Positions 45,870 to 55,839 are shown, counted from the stretch's first letter. The stretch: DNA of 64,000 bases from Alphaproteobacteria bacterium (GCA_018222605.1 JAAEZZ010000005.1:124001-188000), one strand, 5' to 3'. The notes: generated from the sequence alone by a model not told the origin. Numbers and translations are program-made.

Positions 45870-47440
45870 CCATGAACAATCACGGCCGCCCTACGTCTCC
45901 TGATCATGTTCCGTCTGACCGGAATGTCGAGACTGTCTCCGGCTCTCGCGGATTGCTGCAGCATGAGGGTCTGATCTTCGAGGTCGGCACCCCTGAGACG
46001 ACCGGCGTGGACCTGCCCAAGCCGAAGAACCGTACCGGCCGCCTCGGCGGTGTTGCGCGCAAGAAAGGCACCGGCCTGCCGGGCCTGTCCGAGCCGCAGG
46101 CGGTGCGTCACTATATGCGCCTGTCCCAGAAGAACTATGCCATCGATCTTGGCCTGTTCCCGCTGGGCAGCTGCACGATGAAGCACAATCCGCGCCTGAA
46201 TGAAAAGCTGGCCCGCCTGCCGGGCTTTGCCGACATTCACCCGCTGCAACCGCAAGCCACCGTACAGGGCGCACTGGAGCTGATCGACGAACTAGCCACC
46301 TGGCTGAAGACGCTGACCGGTATGCCGGCTGTGGCGATGAGCCCGAAGGCAGGCGCGCATGGCGAGTTCTGCGGCATGATGGCGATCCGTCAGGCCCTGA
46401 TCGCGCGTGGCGAGGGGGAAACCCGCAAGCGGGTTCTGGTGCCGGCCTCCGCTCACGGAACAAATCCGGCGACGGCAGTGCAGTGCGGCTTCATCGTTGA
46501 CGAGATCAAGGCGAATGAGCGTGGCCGCGTGAACATGGAACAGCTGCGCGAGAAGCTGCAGAATGCCGACGACATTGCTGGCATCATGCTGACCAATCCC
46601 AATACGTGCGGCCTGTTCGAAAGCGACATTCGCGAGATTGCCGACCTGATCCATGAGGTGGGCGGCTATTTCTATTGCGATGGCGCGAACTTCAACGCCA
46701 TTGTCGGCCGGGTGCGTCCGGGCGATCTGGGTGTCGATGCGATGCACATCAATCTGCACAAGACCTTCTCCACCCCGCATGGCGGCGGCGGCCCCGGCTC
46801 TGGCCCGACTGTGCTGTCCGAAGCGCTGGCGCCCTATGCGCCGGTGCCATTCGTGGTGAAGGATGAGGACGGCGTATTCCGTCTGGTCGAGGATGTGGAT
46901 GGCGATGCCAGCGAAAGCTTTGGCCGCATGGTGGCCTTCCATGGCCAGATGGGCATGTTCGTGCGCGCGCTGACCTATATTCTCAGCCATGGCGCAGATG
47001 GTCTGAAGCAGGCCTCCGAGGATGCCGTGCTGAATGCCAACTACATCCAGGCACGTCTGAAGTCTGTCATGACGCCGGCCTTTGATGGTTATTGCATGCA
47101 TGAGGCGCTGTTCTCAGACGCGTTCACGGCAGAGGGCATCGAGACCATCGATATTGCGAAGTCGCTGATCGATGAGGGCTATCACCCGATGACGATGTAC
47201 TTCCCGCTGGTGGTGCATGGCGCGATGCTGATCGAGCCGACGGAGTCCGAATCTAAGGCTGAGCTGGATCGCTTCTGCGACTCTCTGGAGTCCATTGCCC
47301 GCCGTGCAGCCCAGGGCGACGAGACGCTGAAAGGTGCGCCATACCTTGCCCCGATGCGGCGTCTGGATGAGACCAAAGCCGCCCGGAAGCCCATTCTCAA
47401 ATGGGTGGAAGCGAACGCGGACAGCGTTGCTGCGGAATAG
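45866..47440 (+). CDS. gcvPB: Glycine dehydrogenase (decarboxylating) subunit 2
   Basis: The product has 524 residues from ATG 45866, which overlaps the previous stop (ATGA). The PLP-binding Lys is in INLHKTFSTPHGGGG near residue 300. Other conserved parts are FPLGSCTMKHNPR, ASAHGTNPATAVQCGF and NPNTCGLFE. It is the catalytic half of glycine decarboxylase, releasing CO2 and loading the aminomethyl group on the H-protein. It is convergent with the acyltransferase gene, with 3 bp between stops. Confidence 0.97.
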   Translation: MTMNNHGRPTSPDHVPSDRNVETVSGSRGLLQHEGLIFEVGTPETTGVDLPKPKNRTGRLGGVARKKGTGLPGLSEPQAVRHYMRLSQKNYAIDLGLFPLGSCTMKHNPRLNEKLARLPGFADIHPLQPQATVQGALELIDELATWLKTLTGMPAVAMSPKAGAHGEFCGMMAIRQALIARGEGETRKRVLVPASAHGTNPATAVQCGFIVDEIKANERGRVNMEQLREKLQNADDIAGIMLTNPNTCGLFESDIREIADLIHEVGGYFYCDGANFNAIVGRVRPGDLGVDAMHINLHKTFSTPHGGGGPGSGPTVLSEALAPYAPVPFVVKDEDGVFRLVEDVDGDASESFGRMVAFHGQMGMFVRALTYILSHGADGLKQASEDAVLNANYIQARLKSVMTPAFDGYCMHEALFSDAFTAEGIETIDIAKSLIDEGYHPMTMYFPLVVHGAMLIEPTESESKAELDRFCDSLESIARRAAQGDETLKGAPYLAPMRRLDETKAARKPILKWVEANADSVAAE

Positions 47441-47443
47441 ATA

Positions 47444-48823
47444 TCAGGCTGTGGCAGGCTCAGCGAGTTCGCGCTTGTCACGGCCAAACATCTTCTTGCG
47501 AAGCCGTCCGAACAGAATGATGCACGGCTTCTCATAGAATTTATAGGCGAGGGCGGCTGAGGCAATGCTGACGGCAAGGCCAATCACCACGAAGGTGATA
47601 TTGTCGAGCGGGCCCGGATGCCCCAGCTGGAACAGCGGGGCCAGAGGGCCAATCCTGCCTAGCATTTCGAAGACATGTCGCAGAAGGCTCAGGACGAGCA
47701 TGTGGCAGAGATAGAGCGAGAATGACCAGTCCCCGAGGCGCACGAAGGCGCCGAGTGCCTTGTTCAGCGGTCCTTTCATCGCAAGCATCCGTTCCGGTAT
47801 GGACTGCCCAGCCAACCAGCCGAGCCAGATCGTCACCATCATTGTGATTGCGCCGACGATGGTCGCCAATATGGTTGCGCTCTGCCGCAGGGCGTCTGCG
47901 CTTTTGTCATCCAGGCCATAGAGCTGGTAAATCACCGTACAGGCGATGATGCCGACTGCGGCAGGTACGAGCCAGGCAAGACGCTGCTGCAGGTCCAGCA
48001 TGGCCAGGCCGTAGATCAGCGCGGCACTGGGCAGGCCGAACCACATGACCCGGCCCCATTCCAGCGTATGTGTCGTTTCCAGACCCTGGAAACAGAGCGC
48101 CGCCATCAGCCACAGCGTGGCCAGAAGCGTCACCGCCCCCGCCCGCCAATGCAGGCCAGACATGACGATCAGGCCAACGGCCGCACCAAGGATGAACTCC
48201 ATCGTCATCGGGTAAAAGAACAGGGCAGGCAGATCGACGGCCAGTGGGCCCGACAGGCCCAACAGGGAACCGGCGATCACCCAGCCGCCCCAGATCAGCA
48301 GCAGGGCAGGCAGCCACCGCCGCGGCAGCAGCAGAAGGAAGGTGAAGACGAAGTAGAAGTAGACTTCATGCACCAGCGTCCAGCCAACGCCGAGAATTGG
48401 GTGCTCGTGCTGTGGCAGCAGGGCAAATGACTTCAGCAGGTATGGAATCAGCGGCTCGCTGCGAGAGATGGCCTGCCAACCCTGGCCATGGCCCGAGAGG
48501 CCATGCATCCACACCATGTACACGGTCATCATGCCGGCAAACAGCCACCAGACCGGATAGATGCGGGTAATTCGCGCAAACAGGAAGTCGGTGGCGCTTT
48601 TTACGCCTGCTGTCAGGTCACTGGTCACATAGACCATGATGAAACCGGAGATGACAAAGAACAGGTCCACGCCGGCATAGCCATTGGAGAAGATGCCGCT
48701 GACAATGCCATGTTCGGTCAGGCCATTGGCTTGGATGCCGAGACTTTCCAGAGACCGAATATGGTAGAGAACGACGAGAAGGGCAGCCAGACCTCTCAAT
48801 ACCTGTATGGACTGCAGCTTCAT
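47444..48823 (-). CDS. Membrane acyltransferase, acyltransferase-3 (OafA-like) family
   Basis: The product has 459 residues from ATG 48823. The family start motif QVLRGLAALLVVLYHI near residue 6 has the catalytic His, followed by DLFFVISGFIM. Ten or so hydrophobic helices fill the rest. The family acetylates sugars of O-antigen, capsule or peptidoglycan, and related groups on the periplasmic side of the inner membrane. The substrate is unknown. A further in-frame ATG at 48835 adds only a few residues. It is divergent from a small membrane protein gene. Confidence 0.92.
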   Translation of the reverse strand: MKLQSIQVLRGLAALLVVLYHIRSLESLGIQANGLTEHGIVSGIFSNGYAGVDLFFVISGFIMVYVTSDLTAGVKSATDFLFARITRIYPVWWLFAGMMTVYMVWMHGLSGHGQGWQAISRSEPLIPYLLKSFALLPQHEHPILGVGWTLVHEVYFYFVFTFLLLLPRRWLPALLLIWGGWVIAGSLLGLSGPLAVDLPALFFYPMTMEFILGAAVGLIVMSGLHWRAGAVTLLATLWLMAALCFQGLETTHTLEWGRVMWFGLPSAALIYGLAMLDLQQRLAWLVPAAVGIIACTVIYQLYGLDDKSADALRQSATILATIVGAITMMVTIWLGWLAGQSIPERMLAMKGPLNKALGAFVRLGDWSFSLYLCHMLVLSLLRHVFEMLGRIGPLAPLFQLGHPGPLDNITFVVIGLAVSIASAALAYKFYEKPCIILFGRLRKKMFGRDKRELAEPATA

Positions 48824-48957
48824 TCGGGGCCTCACGCAACTAGGTCTCCACTCGGGAGTTCGGTCTGGTGTAGCAATCAGGTAACGTCCACGCCAGAGTT
48901 TGAAGCCAACCTGCTGTTTTATGTGGCGCGGTCCGTTACGAATATCATATTTCCAGA

Positions 48958-49308
48958 ATGGTGGACGACGAGACTTCCTTGGATAATCAGCAGACTACAG
49001 CCACAGCCAAACCGATTAGCCCCCTGCGCAACGGGGTGCATGTAGCCTTCCGCCAGCTATTGGCCTTGCTGGGCCTGATCATGATTGCCGTGGCCATACC
49101 AATCGCCTTTTTGACGCCGGTGATTCCGGTGGGCCTGCCCATCGCGATCCTTGGAGTTGTTCTGCTGGGTCGTAATGCCATGTGGGGCCGCCGCTGGATG
49201 GAGAACGTGCTGGCGCGTCATCCACGGGTGGAGCGCTTCGCCCCCAACTGGCTGATGCGGCTGGTATTCGGGCGCGAGAAGAAAGATGTGCAGCCAGACA
49301 GCAAATAG
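48958..49308 (+). CDS. Small membrane protein, PGPGW-like
   Basis: The product has 116 residues. Two adjacent hydrophobic segments (residues about 33-55 and 58-72: LLALLGLIMIAVAIPIAF, then PVIPVGLPIAILGVVLLG), followed by a basic C-terminus with NAMWGRRWMENVLARHPRVE. It resembles small envelope proteins annotated as PGPGW family or as hypothetical membrane proteins in alphaproteobacteria; this is tentative. Divergent from the acyltransferase gene and followed by the amidohydrolase pair 127 bp downstream. Confidence 0.75.
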   Translation: MVDDETSLDNQQTTATAKPISPLRNGVHVAFRQLLALLGLIMIAVAIPIAFLTPVIPVGLPIAILGVVLLGRNAMWGRRWMENVLARHPRVERFAPNWLMRLVFGREKKDVQPDSK

Positions 49309-49435
49309 TGTCTGATGTCTCACTACGGCGCCCATTCATCCGCCGGATGCAGAGCCGGGCAACTGTGACACTTGCGATAGTTCCAAATGTAAGCACTATA
49401 GCCGCAGCATTGCGGTTATACGGGGCTCAGACGAG

Positions 49436-50851
49436 ATGAGAATATCACACCGACTGGTCGCCGGCGTGGCGGCAGCACTTGTGCTGTCGGCTTGCGGTGG
49501 CGGTAAGGACAAACCTGCGGAGAAGAAGGACGCGGAAATTGCGTTCGACAAGAACCCGTATCCTTCCACTTATTCACCCTATCCCAACGCGCCAGTTTTG
49601 ATCACCAACGCCACCATCATGGATGGAGAGGGCGCACGGATTGAGAATGGCAGCCTGTTGCTGGAAGATGGCAAGATTTCCGCGATTGGCAGCGACCTGA
49701 AGGCGCCGGAAGGGGCAACGACGATTGATGCGTCAGGCCGCTGGGTAACCCCGGGTATTATCGACAATCACAGTCATCTGGGCGTATATCCGTCACCGGG
49801 CGTCAGCGCGCATGGCGATGGCAACGAGATTTCCGCACCGGTAACGGCTGAGGTCTGGTCAGAACATGGCGTCTGGCCGCAGGACCCCGGCTTCACCCGC
49901 GCGCTGGCTGGCGGCATCACGTCCCTGCAGATTCTGCCTGGCAGTGCGAACCTGATCGGCGGCCGTGGTGTGATCGTGAAGAACGTGCCGAGCCGCACCG
50001 TGCAGGGCATGAAATTCCCCGATGCGCCCTACACGCTGAAAATGGCATGCGGCGAGAACCCGAAGCGCGTCTATGGCTATGGCAATGGCTCATTTCCCGG
50101 CGGTGCACCTTATTCCCGCATGGGCAATATGGCGGGCTATCGCACGGCCTGGATCCGCGCCACGGAATACAAGCGCAAATGGGACAAGTATGAGAAAGAG
50201 GGCGGCGAGCCGCCGGCCCGCGACCTGGAGCTGGACACGCTGGCGGGCGTGCTGAATGGTGACATTCTGGTGCATATGCATTGCTACCGCGCCGACGAGA
50301 TGGCCCAGATCATGGATATGTCAAAGGAGTTTGGCTACAAGGTCACCTCCTTCCACCACGCTGTCGAAAGCTACAAGATTGCCGACAAGCTGGCCGAGTA
50401 TGGCGCGTGTTCCTCCATGTGGGCGGACTGGTGGGGCTTCAAGATGGAAGCCTATGACGGCATTCGCGAAAACATTCCGCTGGTCCACAAGGCAGGCGCC
50501 TGTGCGATTGTACACTCTGACAGCGATGTGGGGATCCAGCGCCTGAACCAGGAAGCCGCCAAGGCATGGTCTGATGGTCGCAAGATCGGCATCGATATTC
50601 CGGAGGAGGAGGCTTGGACCTGGCTGTCTCTAAACCCGGCGAAGTCTCTTGGAATTGACGACCGCACCGGCAGCCTGAAGCCGGGTAAAATGGCCGATGT
50701 GGTGATCTGGTCCGGCGATCCGTTCAGCGTCTACACAAAGGCGGATCAGGTCTTCATTGACGGAGCCCTGATGTACGACCGCAGCAACCCTGAGGCTGAT
50801 CCGGTGATGGATTTTGAAATTGGCCAACCTGGTGAAGGAGACCGCAAATGA
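49436..50851 (+). CDS. Exported amidohydrolase-family lipoprotein, active-site complete
   Basis: The product has 471 residues. Signal peptide with lipobox LSAC at residues 17-20. The amidohydrolase TIM barrel has the metal His pair in GIIDNHSHLG near residue 110, a second pair in LVHMHCYRAD and SFHHAVESY, and a probable Asp in VHSDSDVG, so the metal site looks complete, as in imidazolonepropionase-like or prolidase-like members. The C-terminal MADVVIWSGDPFSVYTKA is typical of the composite domain. It may act on a peptide or cyclic amide in the periplasm. The stop overlaps the next start by 4 bp. Confidence 0.88.
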   Translation: MRISHRLVAGVAAALVLSACGGGKDKPAEKKDAEIAFDKNPYPSTYSPYPNAPVLITNATIMDGEGARIENGSLLLEDGKISAIGSDLKAPEGATTIDASGRWVTPGIIDNHSHLGVYPSPGVSAHGDGNEISAPVTAEVWSEHGVWPQDPGFTRALAGGITSLQILPGSANLIGGRGVIVKNVPSRTVQGMKFPDAPYTLKMACGENPKRVYGYGNGSFPGGAPYSRMGNMAGYRTAWIRATEYKRKWDKYEKEGGEPPARDLELDTLAGVLNGDILVHMHCYRADEMAQIMDMSKEFGYKVTSFHHAVESYKIADKLAEYGACSSMWADWWGFKMEAYDGIRENIPLVHKAGACAIVHSDSDVGIQRLNQEAAKAWSDGRKIGIDIPEEEAWTWLSLNPAKSLGIDDRTGSLKPGKMADVVIWSGDPFSVYTKADQVFIDGALMYDRSNPEADPVMDFEIGQPGEGDRK

Positions 50852-52119
50852 GGAAGAGTCTTGCAACAGCCCTCGCGGCCTTTACCTGCCTGACCGCGCC
50901 AGCTCTGGCGGACACATATGTCGTTCGTGGAGAGAATGTGTGGACCGGCACGAGCCAGGGCACCATCAAGAACGGCGTTGTTGTGATCGAGGATGATCGC
51001 ATTACGGCCGTTGGCGGCGCCAGCACGGCTGTGCCGGATGGAGCCTCGGAGATTTCCGCAAAATGGGTAACTCCGGGCCTGATCTCTGCCTATTCGCAAA
51101 CCGGGCTGGTAGAGGTTGGCGCAGAAGACCCGACCAATGATGCTATGGCGGCGGCGTCTGCTTATTCCATCTCGCTTAATGCTGCAGACGGATTCAACCC
51201 GGATGCCACCGCGATTGATGTGACCCGTATCGAAGGATTTACGCGACTGGCCGTGGCACCGCAGACTGGCAACACGATGTTCGGCGGGCAGGGGTTTATC
51301 GCTGACACCAGTGGTGATCTCGACACGCCGCTGAAGGAGAAGGCCTTCACCGTCATCGCGCTTGGCGAGGCCGGAGCAGGGCTGACAGGTGGCTCGCGCG
51401 CGTCTGCGATGGCGACGCTCAAGGCTGCGCTGGATGATGGCCGCGCCTATCCGGCACGTTACATCGCCAATACCGAAGGCGATGCGTTGAAGCGTCTGGA
51501 TGCCCAGGCTTTCAGCCAGGCAGCGCGGGGTCAACAGCTGATCATGGTGCGGGCGCATCGCGCGAGTGACCTTAACGCCGTCATGGATCTGGCGGAAGAA
51601 CAGCCCAATCTGAAATTCGTCATTGTGGGCGCAGATGAGGGCTGGCGTGTTGCGCCGCGCCTGGCGGAACTTGATATTCCGGTCATCGTGGACGCATTCT
51701 CCAATCTGCCTTCCAGCTTCGAACGTCTGGCAGCAACGTCAGAGAATGCCAGTCGGCTGGCCGAAGCGGGCGTCACCTTTGCGATTGCGAATGTCGGCGA
51801 TTCTGTCGAGCAGGCCCGCTTGGCGAGCCAGATTGCTGGCAATGCCGTGGCCAATGGGCTGGACTTTGATGATGCGCTGGCGGCCCTAACCGTCGCGCCG
51901 GCCGAGATCTTCAACATGACCGGATACGGAACGCTTGCGCCGGGCGGCCATGCAGACGTCGTCGCCTGGGATGGGGATCCGCTGGAAGTTACATCCAGCC
52001 CTGTCGCCGTCATCATTGACGGGGAGACGCAGTCTCTTGAATCCCGCCAGACGCGTTTGCGGGACCGGTATCTGAATCTGGATGAGAGTGAGCGCCCGAT
52101 GGCGTATCACAAACCCTGA
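50848..52119 (+). CDS. Exported amidohydrolase-family protein lacking metal ligands
   Basis: The product has 423 residues. Signal peptide ending in PALA, near residue 21. It keeps the barrel outline of the preceding gene (TYVVRGENVWTGTSQGTIKN, then WVTPGLISAYSQTG and GGHADVVAWDGDPLEVTSSP), but the HxH motif is replaced by SAYS and the other ligand positions by Arg or non-metal residues. It is therefore likely an inactive partner or regulator of the upstream enzyme. Start and stop of the pair overlap by 4 bp, which argues for a complex. The pattern is seen by comparison of both sequences. Confidence 0.85.
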   Translation: MRKSLATALAAFTCLTAPALADTYVVRGENVWTGTSQGTIKNGVVVIEDDRITAVGGASTAVPDGASEISAKWVTPGLISAYSQTGLVEVGAEDPTNDAMAAASAYSISLNAADGFNPDATAIDVTRIEGFTRLAVAPQTGNTMFGGQGFIADTSGDLDTPLKEKAFTVIALGEAGAGLTGGSRASAMATLKAALDDGRAYPARYIANTEGDALKRLDAQAFSQAARGQQLIMVRAHRASDLNAVMDLAEEQPNLKFVIVGADEGWRVAPRLAELDIPVIVDAFSNLPSSFERLAATSENASRLAEAGVTFAIANVGDSVEQARLASQIAGNAVANGLDFDDALAALTVAPAEIFNMTGYGTLAPGGHADVVAWDGDPLEVTSSPVAVIIDGETQSLESRQTRLRDRYLNLDESERPMAYHKP

Positions 52120-52141
52120 CAGATCAAAGGCTCAGCGCGGG

Positions 52142-55100
52142 TTAGGCGCCTGCGTTGAGTTGCTCGATCAGTTCTTGCGTCACGTGGCCTGTGGCGGCAA
52201 GTCCGGTGTCGGACTGGTATTCGCGGATCGCTGCGGCTGTGCCAGCCCCGAGAATGCCATCCGGAGTGCCGGCGTTGTAGCCCATCGTGTTCAGGGCGGC
52301 CTGAATGGCTTTTACCTGCTGCGGGTTCCCCAGCTGCCAGGACTGAAGCTCGAACCGGCCATTTGCTGCAGCATTGGCCGGGGCAGCATTCCACAGATCC
52401 GCGCGGTTCAGGGCGCGTGCGTCGGCTTCCGGTGAAACCTTGGTGCTCAGCTCACGTACTTTCGCCGGCGCGCCTGCGTCGCCATTGCGGGCGGCCACGT
52501 TGAACCAGTAGAGCGCTTCTTCCAGATCGGGGCTGATGCCGAGTCCTTCCTCGTACAGGATTCCGAGATTGTACTGGCTATCGACGATGCCATATTCCGC
52601 ACCCTGACGGAACCATTCAACCGCGCCGGCATAGCTTTGCGACCCGCCATCGCCCTGTGCCATGTAGACGGCATAGTCGTGCATGGCATTAATGTTGCCA
52701 TTCTCGGCTGCGCGCTTTGTCCATTGGCGTGCAAGGGAGAGGTCCTTGGGAACGCCTGTGCCTTTTTCGTGCAGCTTGGAAAGTCTGTACTGCGCAATGG
52801 CTAGCCCGCCGACAGCCGCTTCCTGCATGAGGTCTGCGCCGTCCTGAAGCCTACCTTCGGCGAGATATGCCTGCGCTAGTGTGTAGCGTGCGACGGGGTT
52901 TCCTGCTGCGGCGGCGCCTTTCAGCGTGCCTGTGTCCGGGATCGGCTCATAGGCGGGGGCCTTCTGGACAATCGTTGCAGACATGATCGACGGGTTTTCG
53001 GCCTTCGTGGAAGGATCGGTCTCGATGGTGGCTTCTGGGCTGGTTTCCGTACTGGCTTCAGAGGTAGGCGCCGTTTCCGCTTCACGGCCAAACAGCATGT
53101 CTTCCATATCGACATTGGCGGGCACCGCCTCAGCCTCTGTTCCTGCGGCCTCGGGCAAGCCTGCCTCAAAAGCCATGTCGTCTCCCTGCGGAGCAGTCTC
53201 TTCAGAGGCCGGCGTGGCCGCAGAAGGCGCTACGGGCGTTGCGGCTGTCGACACATGAGGCGCGTCCTGAGTGCCACGCAGGTACAAGTATCCACCGACA
53301 GCAGCGCCGGTGATTACGACTGCAGACGCAGCCGCATAGAGCGGCATCTTGCTGTTGGAGCGGCTTCCCTTTGCGGGCGCCATCTTGTCCTTGCGCGCAG
53401 AGGGTGCGCCGTTAGAGGCCGCAATCGCCGCGCGGCGTGCCATTGCGATATAATTTTCCGTCTCTTCTGTCTCTTCAGTCTCGGCCACAGCTTCGGGCTC
53501 GGATGTCGGCTCTTCGGTGTCCTGAACCTCTTGGATGAAGCTGTGCAGATCGGCCTCGCTGTCGAAGTCCTCGGCATCGAAGATGTCTGAATCGCGGGCT
53601 TCAGTATGGCTGTCGTCCAGGCCGATGAGGGCAGACAGGGGGTCTGTTGCTCCGGTCCCTTCTTCGCCTTCAACTGCATCCATTTGAATGCCGAAATCGG
53701 AAGTCGTCTCAAAGAAGCTGAGATCGTCATCGTTGTCTTCATCTTCGTCCAGTTCGACGAATGGGGAGTCATCGTCTGCGGACTCATAGAGAGATGATGT
53801 CTGCCGAGGGGGCGATGCCTGTTCCGATTGGCTGTCCCGAAGGACCTCTTCCTGTTCTTCCCCTGTGAAGTCCGCATCCGGAAGACCAGGTTCAAAGTCC
53901 TCTTCGAACACAGAGTCTTCAATCTCGACTATTTCATCGTTATCCGTTGCAAACAGGTTTTCCGGCGCGTCATCAGCCACGCCGGGGGCAACAGAAGATG
54001 GCTCTGAATTCCGGCCGGCATACGCGGGCGCGGTGAAGTCTTCCAGGCTTTCAAGGCGCGTCGCCAGAGAGGTGATTGCCTTCTGAAGCGGTGAGAGCGA
54101 GGATGTGGTCTGGGTCTGAATTTGCTCAAGGCGTTCAGATACATTGGATAGGGCATCGGACAGGCGATTGTCCGAATGCTTGCGGTTTTCATCGATTTGC
54201 GTTGCCAGGGTCTGCAGGGCCTTGTCCTGGCGCACCTGCAGGCGCGTGGCGACCTTGGCCACCTGATCCCCAATCTGAGAGATGGCGTCAGCGCTGCGCT
54301 GTTCGCTTTCCTTGACGCGCCGGTCTACATGGCCCGCCATTTCGTCCATGCGTTCACTGACCATATCGCCAAATTGGCCAATCTCTTCGCGGATGGCATC
54401 GCTGGTCAGCGCGTCATCGCGGTTTTCGATGTCCTGCAGTCGCTGATCAAAGCTGGACGACAGCTCGCCGATCTGGCCGGAGACATTTTCGATGGCGCGG
54501 CTCTGGCGTTCTTCACTGTACGTGAGGCGTTCCTCCACAGTGCTCAGCTGTGTGCGCAGCTCGTCGACGGCTTCGGAGGAATCCGCAGAGGCTGCGCGTG
54601 AAATCTCTTCCACCAGTTCCTGGCGTGCCTTGTCGACCGTTTCGCGCACGGAGCGTGTGATGTCTTCAAAGCGCGCATTGAATTCCTCGCGCAGCTTCCG
54701 GGCAATGTCTGGGTCAACGCTTTCAGACAGAGCTCCGATCTTCTCGTCGAGTTGGCTGTAGGTCGCTTCCAGGCTCTGCAGAGCTGTGTCCGTGGCTGTT
54801 TCGGCGCGGTTGAGGCGGTCCTGAATGCCTTCTATCTTGGAATCCATGGAGTCCACGGCCTCGGAAATCCGGGCATTTACCACCTCCATGTCCGGGGCGG
54901 CATTGCCAGGATGCGCAATATCCTGATTGACCCGACCTTCCAGTGTAGTGAGCCGGTCGGACAGGTGACGCGCGGCGCCCTCGGCGCGCAGCTCGGCCTG
55001 CTCGACAGCCTTTTCCACGCGGGCGGCTGCTTGGGAAAGTGTGTCTTCCACCCGTGTTTCGATACCTTCAACGCGGTCGGTAAGATCGGTGAAGCCAGCT

Positions 55101-55642
55101 TCCACGCGGCCCTTGATGGCCTGGGCCTCATGGTGGGCGAGTTCATTTTCCTCGAAGACATGGCTGGCGAGTTTACCGAGGGCCTCTTCCAGAGATTTCA
55201 GCGCCTCAAGATTCTCGCGGGCAGAATTGTCCTGCTCCATGCGCCGCACCTTGGCCTGCAGGGCCTCATGCGTTTCGCGCAATTCTTCCAGCAAGCCCTC
55301 GACATGGCCTGTCATGGAGGCGGTATTGTGCTCGGATTCCTCAAGCCGGGCGACAAGGCCAAGGATTGTGTGGTCCATTCCGGTGATGGCCAAGGTTGAG
55401 CGCGCCTCTGTCGCCTCGATACGCTTGGTCAGCTTGTCGATGGTGCTGGAGGCCGCGTCAGGTCTCGGACGGCGGCTCTCGTACGGTGCGTAGACTTCGT
55501 TCGGCCGCGGCGCTTCGGCCGACATCAGGAGGCGGTTCAGATATTCCCCAAGCGTCAGACCTTCCGCACTGGCGGCCTCCCGCGCGGCATCTCTTGCGCG
55601 CTGGTCGATCCCTTTAACGCTCCAGGGCCCTGTCTGGCTCAT
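52142..55642 (-). CDS. podJ: PodJ-like polar localisation protein
   Basis: The product has 1166 residues. It begins with PWSVKGIDQRARDAAREAA, the PodJ N-terminal motif, followed by GLTLGEYLNRLL. Residues about 70-560 are long coiled coils, then an acidic spacer, one membrane helix near residues 765-785, SEL1-like repeats (about 900-1070) and a C-terminal peptidoglycan-binding domain (about 1095-1166, QVKAIQAALNTMGYN). In Caulobacter PodJ recruits pole-organising proteins. I start at ATG 55642: AGGAG has 6 nt spacing to it, while the earlier ATG at 55648 overlaps the ribosome-binding site. A CtrA-type box and two GANTC sites lie upstream. Confidence 0.9.
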   Translation of the reverse strand: MSQTGPWSVKGIDQRARDAAREAASAEGLTLGEYLNRLLMSAEAPRPNEVYAPYESRRPRPDAASSTIDKLTKRIEATEARSTLAITGMDHTILGLVARLEESEHNTASMTGHVEGLLEELRETHEALQAKVRRMEQDNSARENLEALKSLEEALGKLASHVFEENELAHHEAQAIKGRVEAGFTDLTDRVEGIETRVEDTLSQAAARVEKAVEQAELRAEGAARHLSDRLTTLEGRVNQDIAHPGNAAPDMEVVNARISEAVDSMDSKIEGIQDRLNRAETATDTALQSLEATYSQLDEKIGALSESVDPDIARKLREEFNARFEDITRSVRETVDKARQELVEEISRAASADSSEAVDELRTQLSTVEERLTYSEERQSRAIENVSGQIGELSSSFDQRLQDIENRDDALTSDAIREEIGQFGDMVSERMDEMAGHVDRRVKESEQRSADAISQIGDQVAKVATRLQVRQDKALQTLATQIDENRKHSDNRLSDALSNVSERLEQIQTQTTSSLSPLQKAITSLATRLESLEDFTAPAYAGRNSEPSSVAPGVADDAPENLFATDNDEIVEIEDSVFEEDFEPGLPDADFTGEEQEEVLRDSQSEQASPPRQTSSLYESADDDSPFVELDEDEDNDDDLSFFETTSDFGIQMDAVEGEEGTGATDPLSALIGLDDSHTEARDSDIFDAEDFDSEADLHSFIQEVQDTEEPTSEPEAVAETEETEETENYIAMARRAAIAASNGAPSARKDKMAPAKGSRSNSKMPLYAAASAVVITGAAVGGYLYLRGTQDAPHVSTAATPVAPSAATPASEETAPQGDDMAFEAGLPEAAGTEAEAVPANVDMEDMLFGREAETAPTSEASTETSPEATIETDPSTKAENPSIMSATIVQKAPAYEPIPDTGTLKGAAAAGNPVARYTLAQAYLAEGRLQDGADLMQEAAVGGLAIAQYRLSKLHEKGTGVPKDLSLARQWTKRAAENGNINAMHDYAVYMAQGDGGSQSYAGAVEWFRQGAEYGIVDSQYNLGILYEEGLGISPDLEEALYWFNVAARNGDAGAPAKVRELSTKVSPEADARALNRADLWNAAPANAAANGRFELQSWQLGNPQQVKAIQAALNTMGYNAGTPDGILGAGTAAAIREYQSDTGLAATGHVTQELIEQLNAGA

Positions 55643-55662
55643 CCCCATCTCCTAAACAGGCT

Positions 55663-55747
55663 GAATCCCCCATCGGGATTAACCGACCGGGCAGATTCGT
55701 TCACATTTAGATCGTTGATGACAGGCGCCGTGTTAAAAGTGGGTTAA
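55663..55747 (-). promoter_or_regulatory. podJ promoter region: CtrA-type box and GANTC sites
   Basis: TTAA-AAGTGGG-TTAA at 55733-55747 is an exact CtrA full-site. GAATC at 55663-55667 and GATTC at 55694-55698 are GANTC methylation sites used by CcrM and GcrA in Caulobacter. They lie 21-105 bp upstream of the start. In Caulobacter podJ transcription is cell-cycle controlled. Confidence 0.6.
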
Positions 55748-55818
55748 ACGTAAAGAAAATCAGAGAAATTGGTAATACTCTCGCGGAGATGAGGCCGCCG
55801 TTTCGGGGCGAATAAAAG

Positions 55819-55839
55819 TTTACGTTGACGTTCGCGTAA
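55819..55839 (+). promoter_or_regulatory. TTACGT-type operator before the MerR gene
   Basis: TTTACGTTGACGTTCGCGTAA contains TTACGT, ACGT and GCGTAA in an imperfect inverted arrangement, similar to the perfect site TTACGT-GA-ACGTAA at 58363-58376. Likely autoregulation by the MerR protein. Confidence 0.55.
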
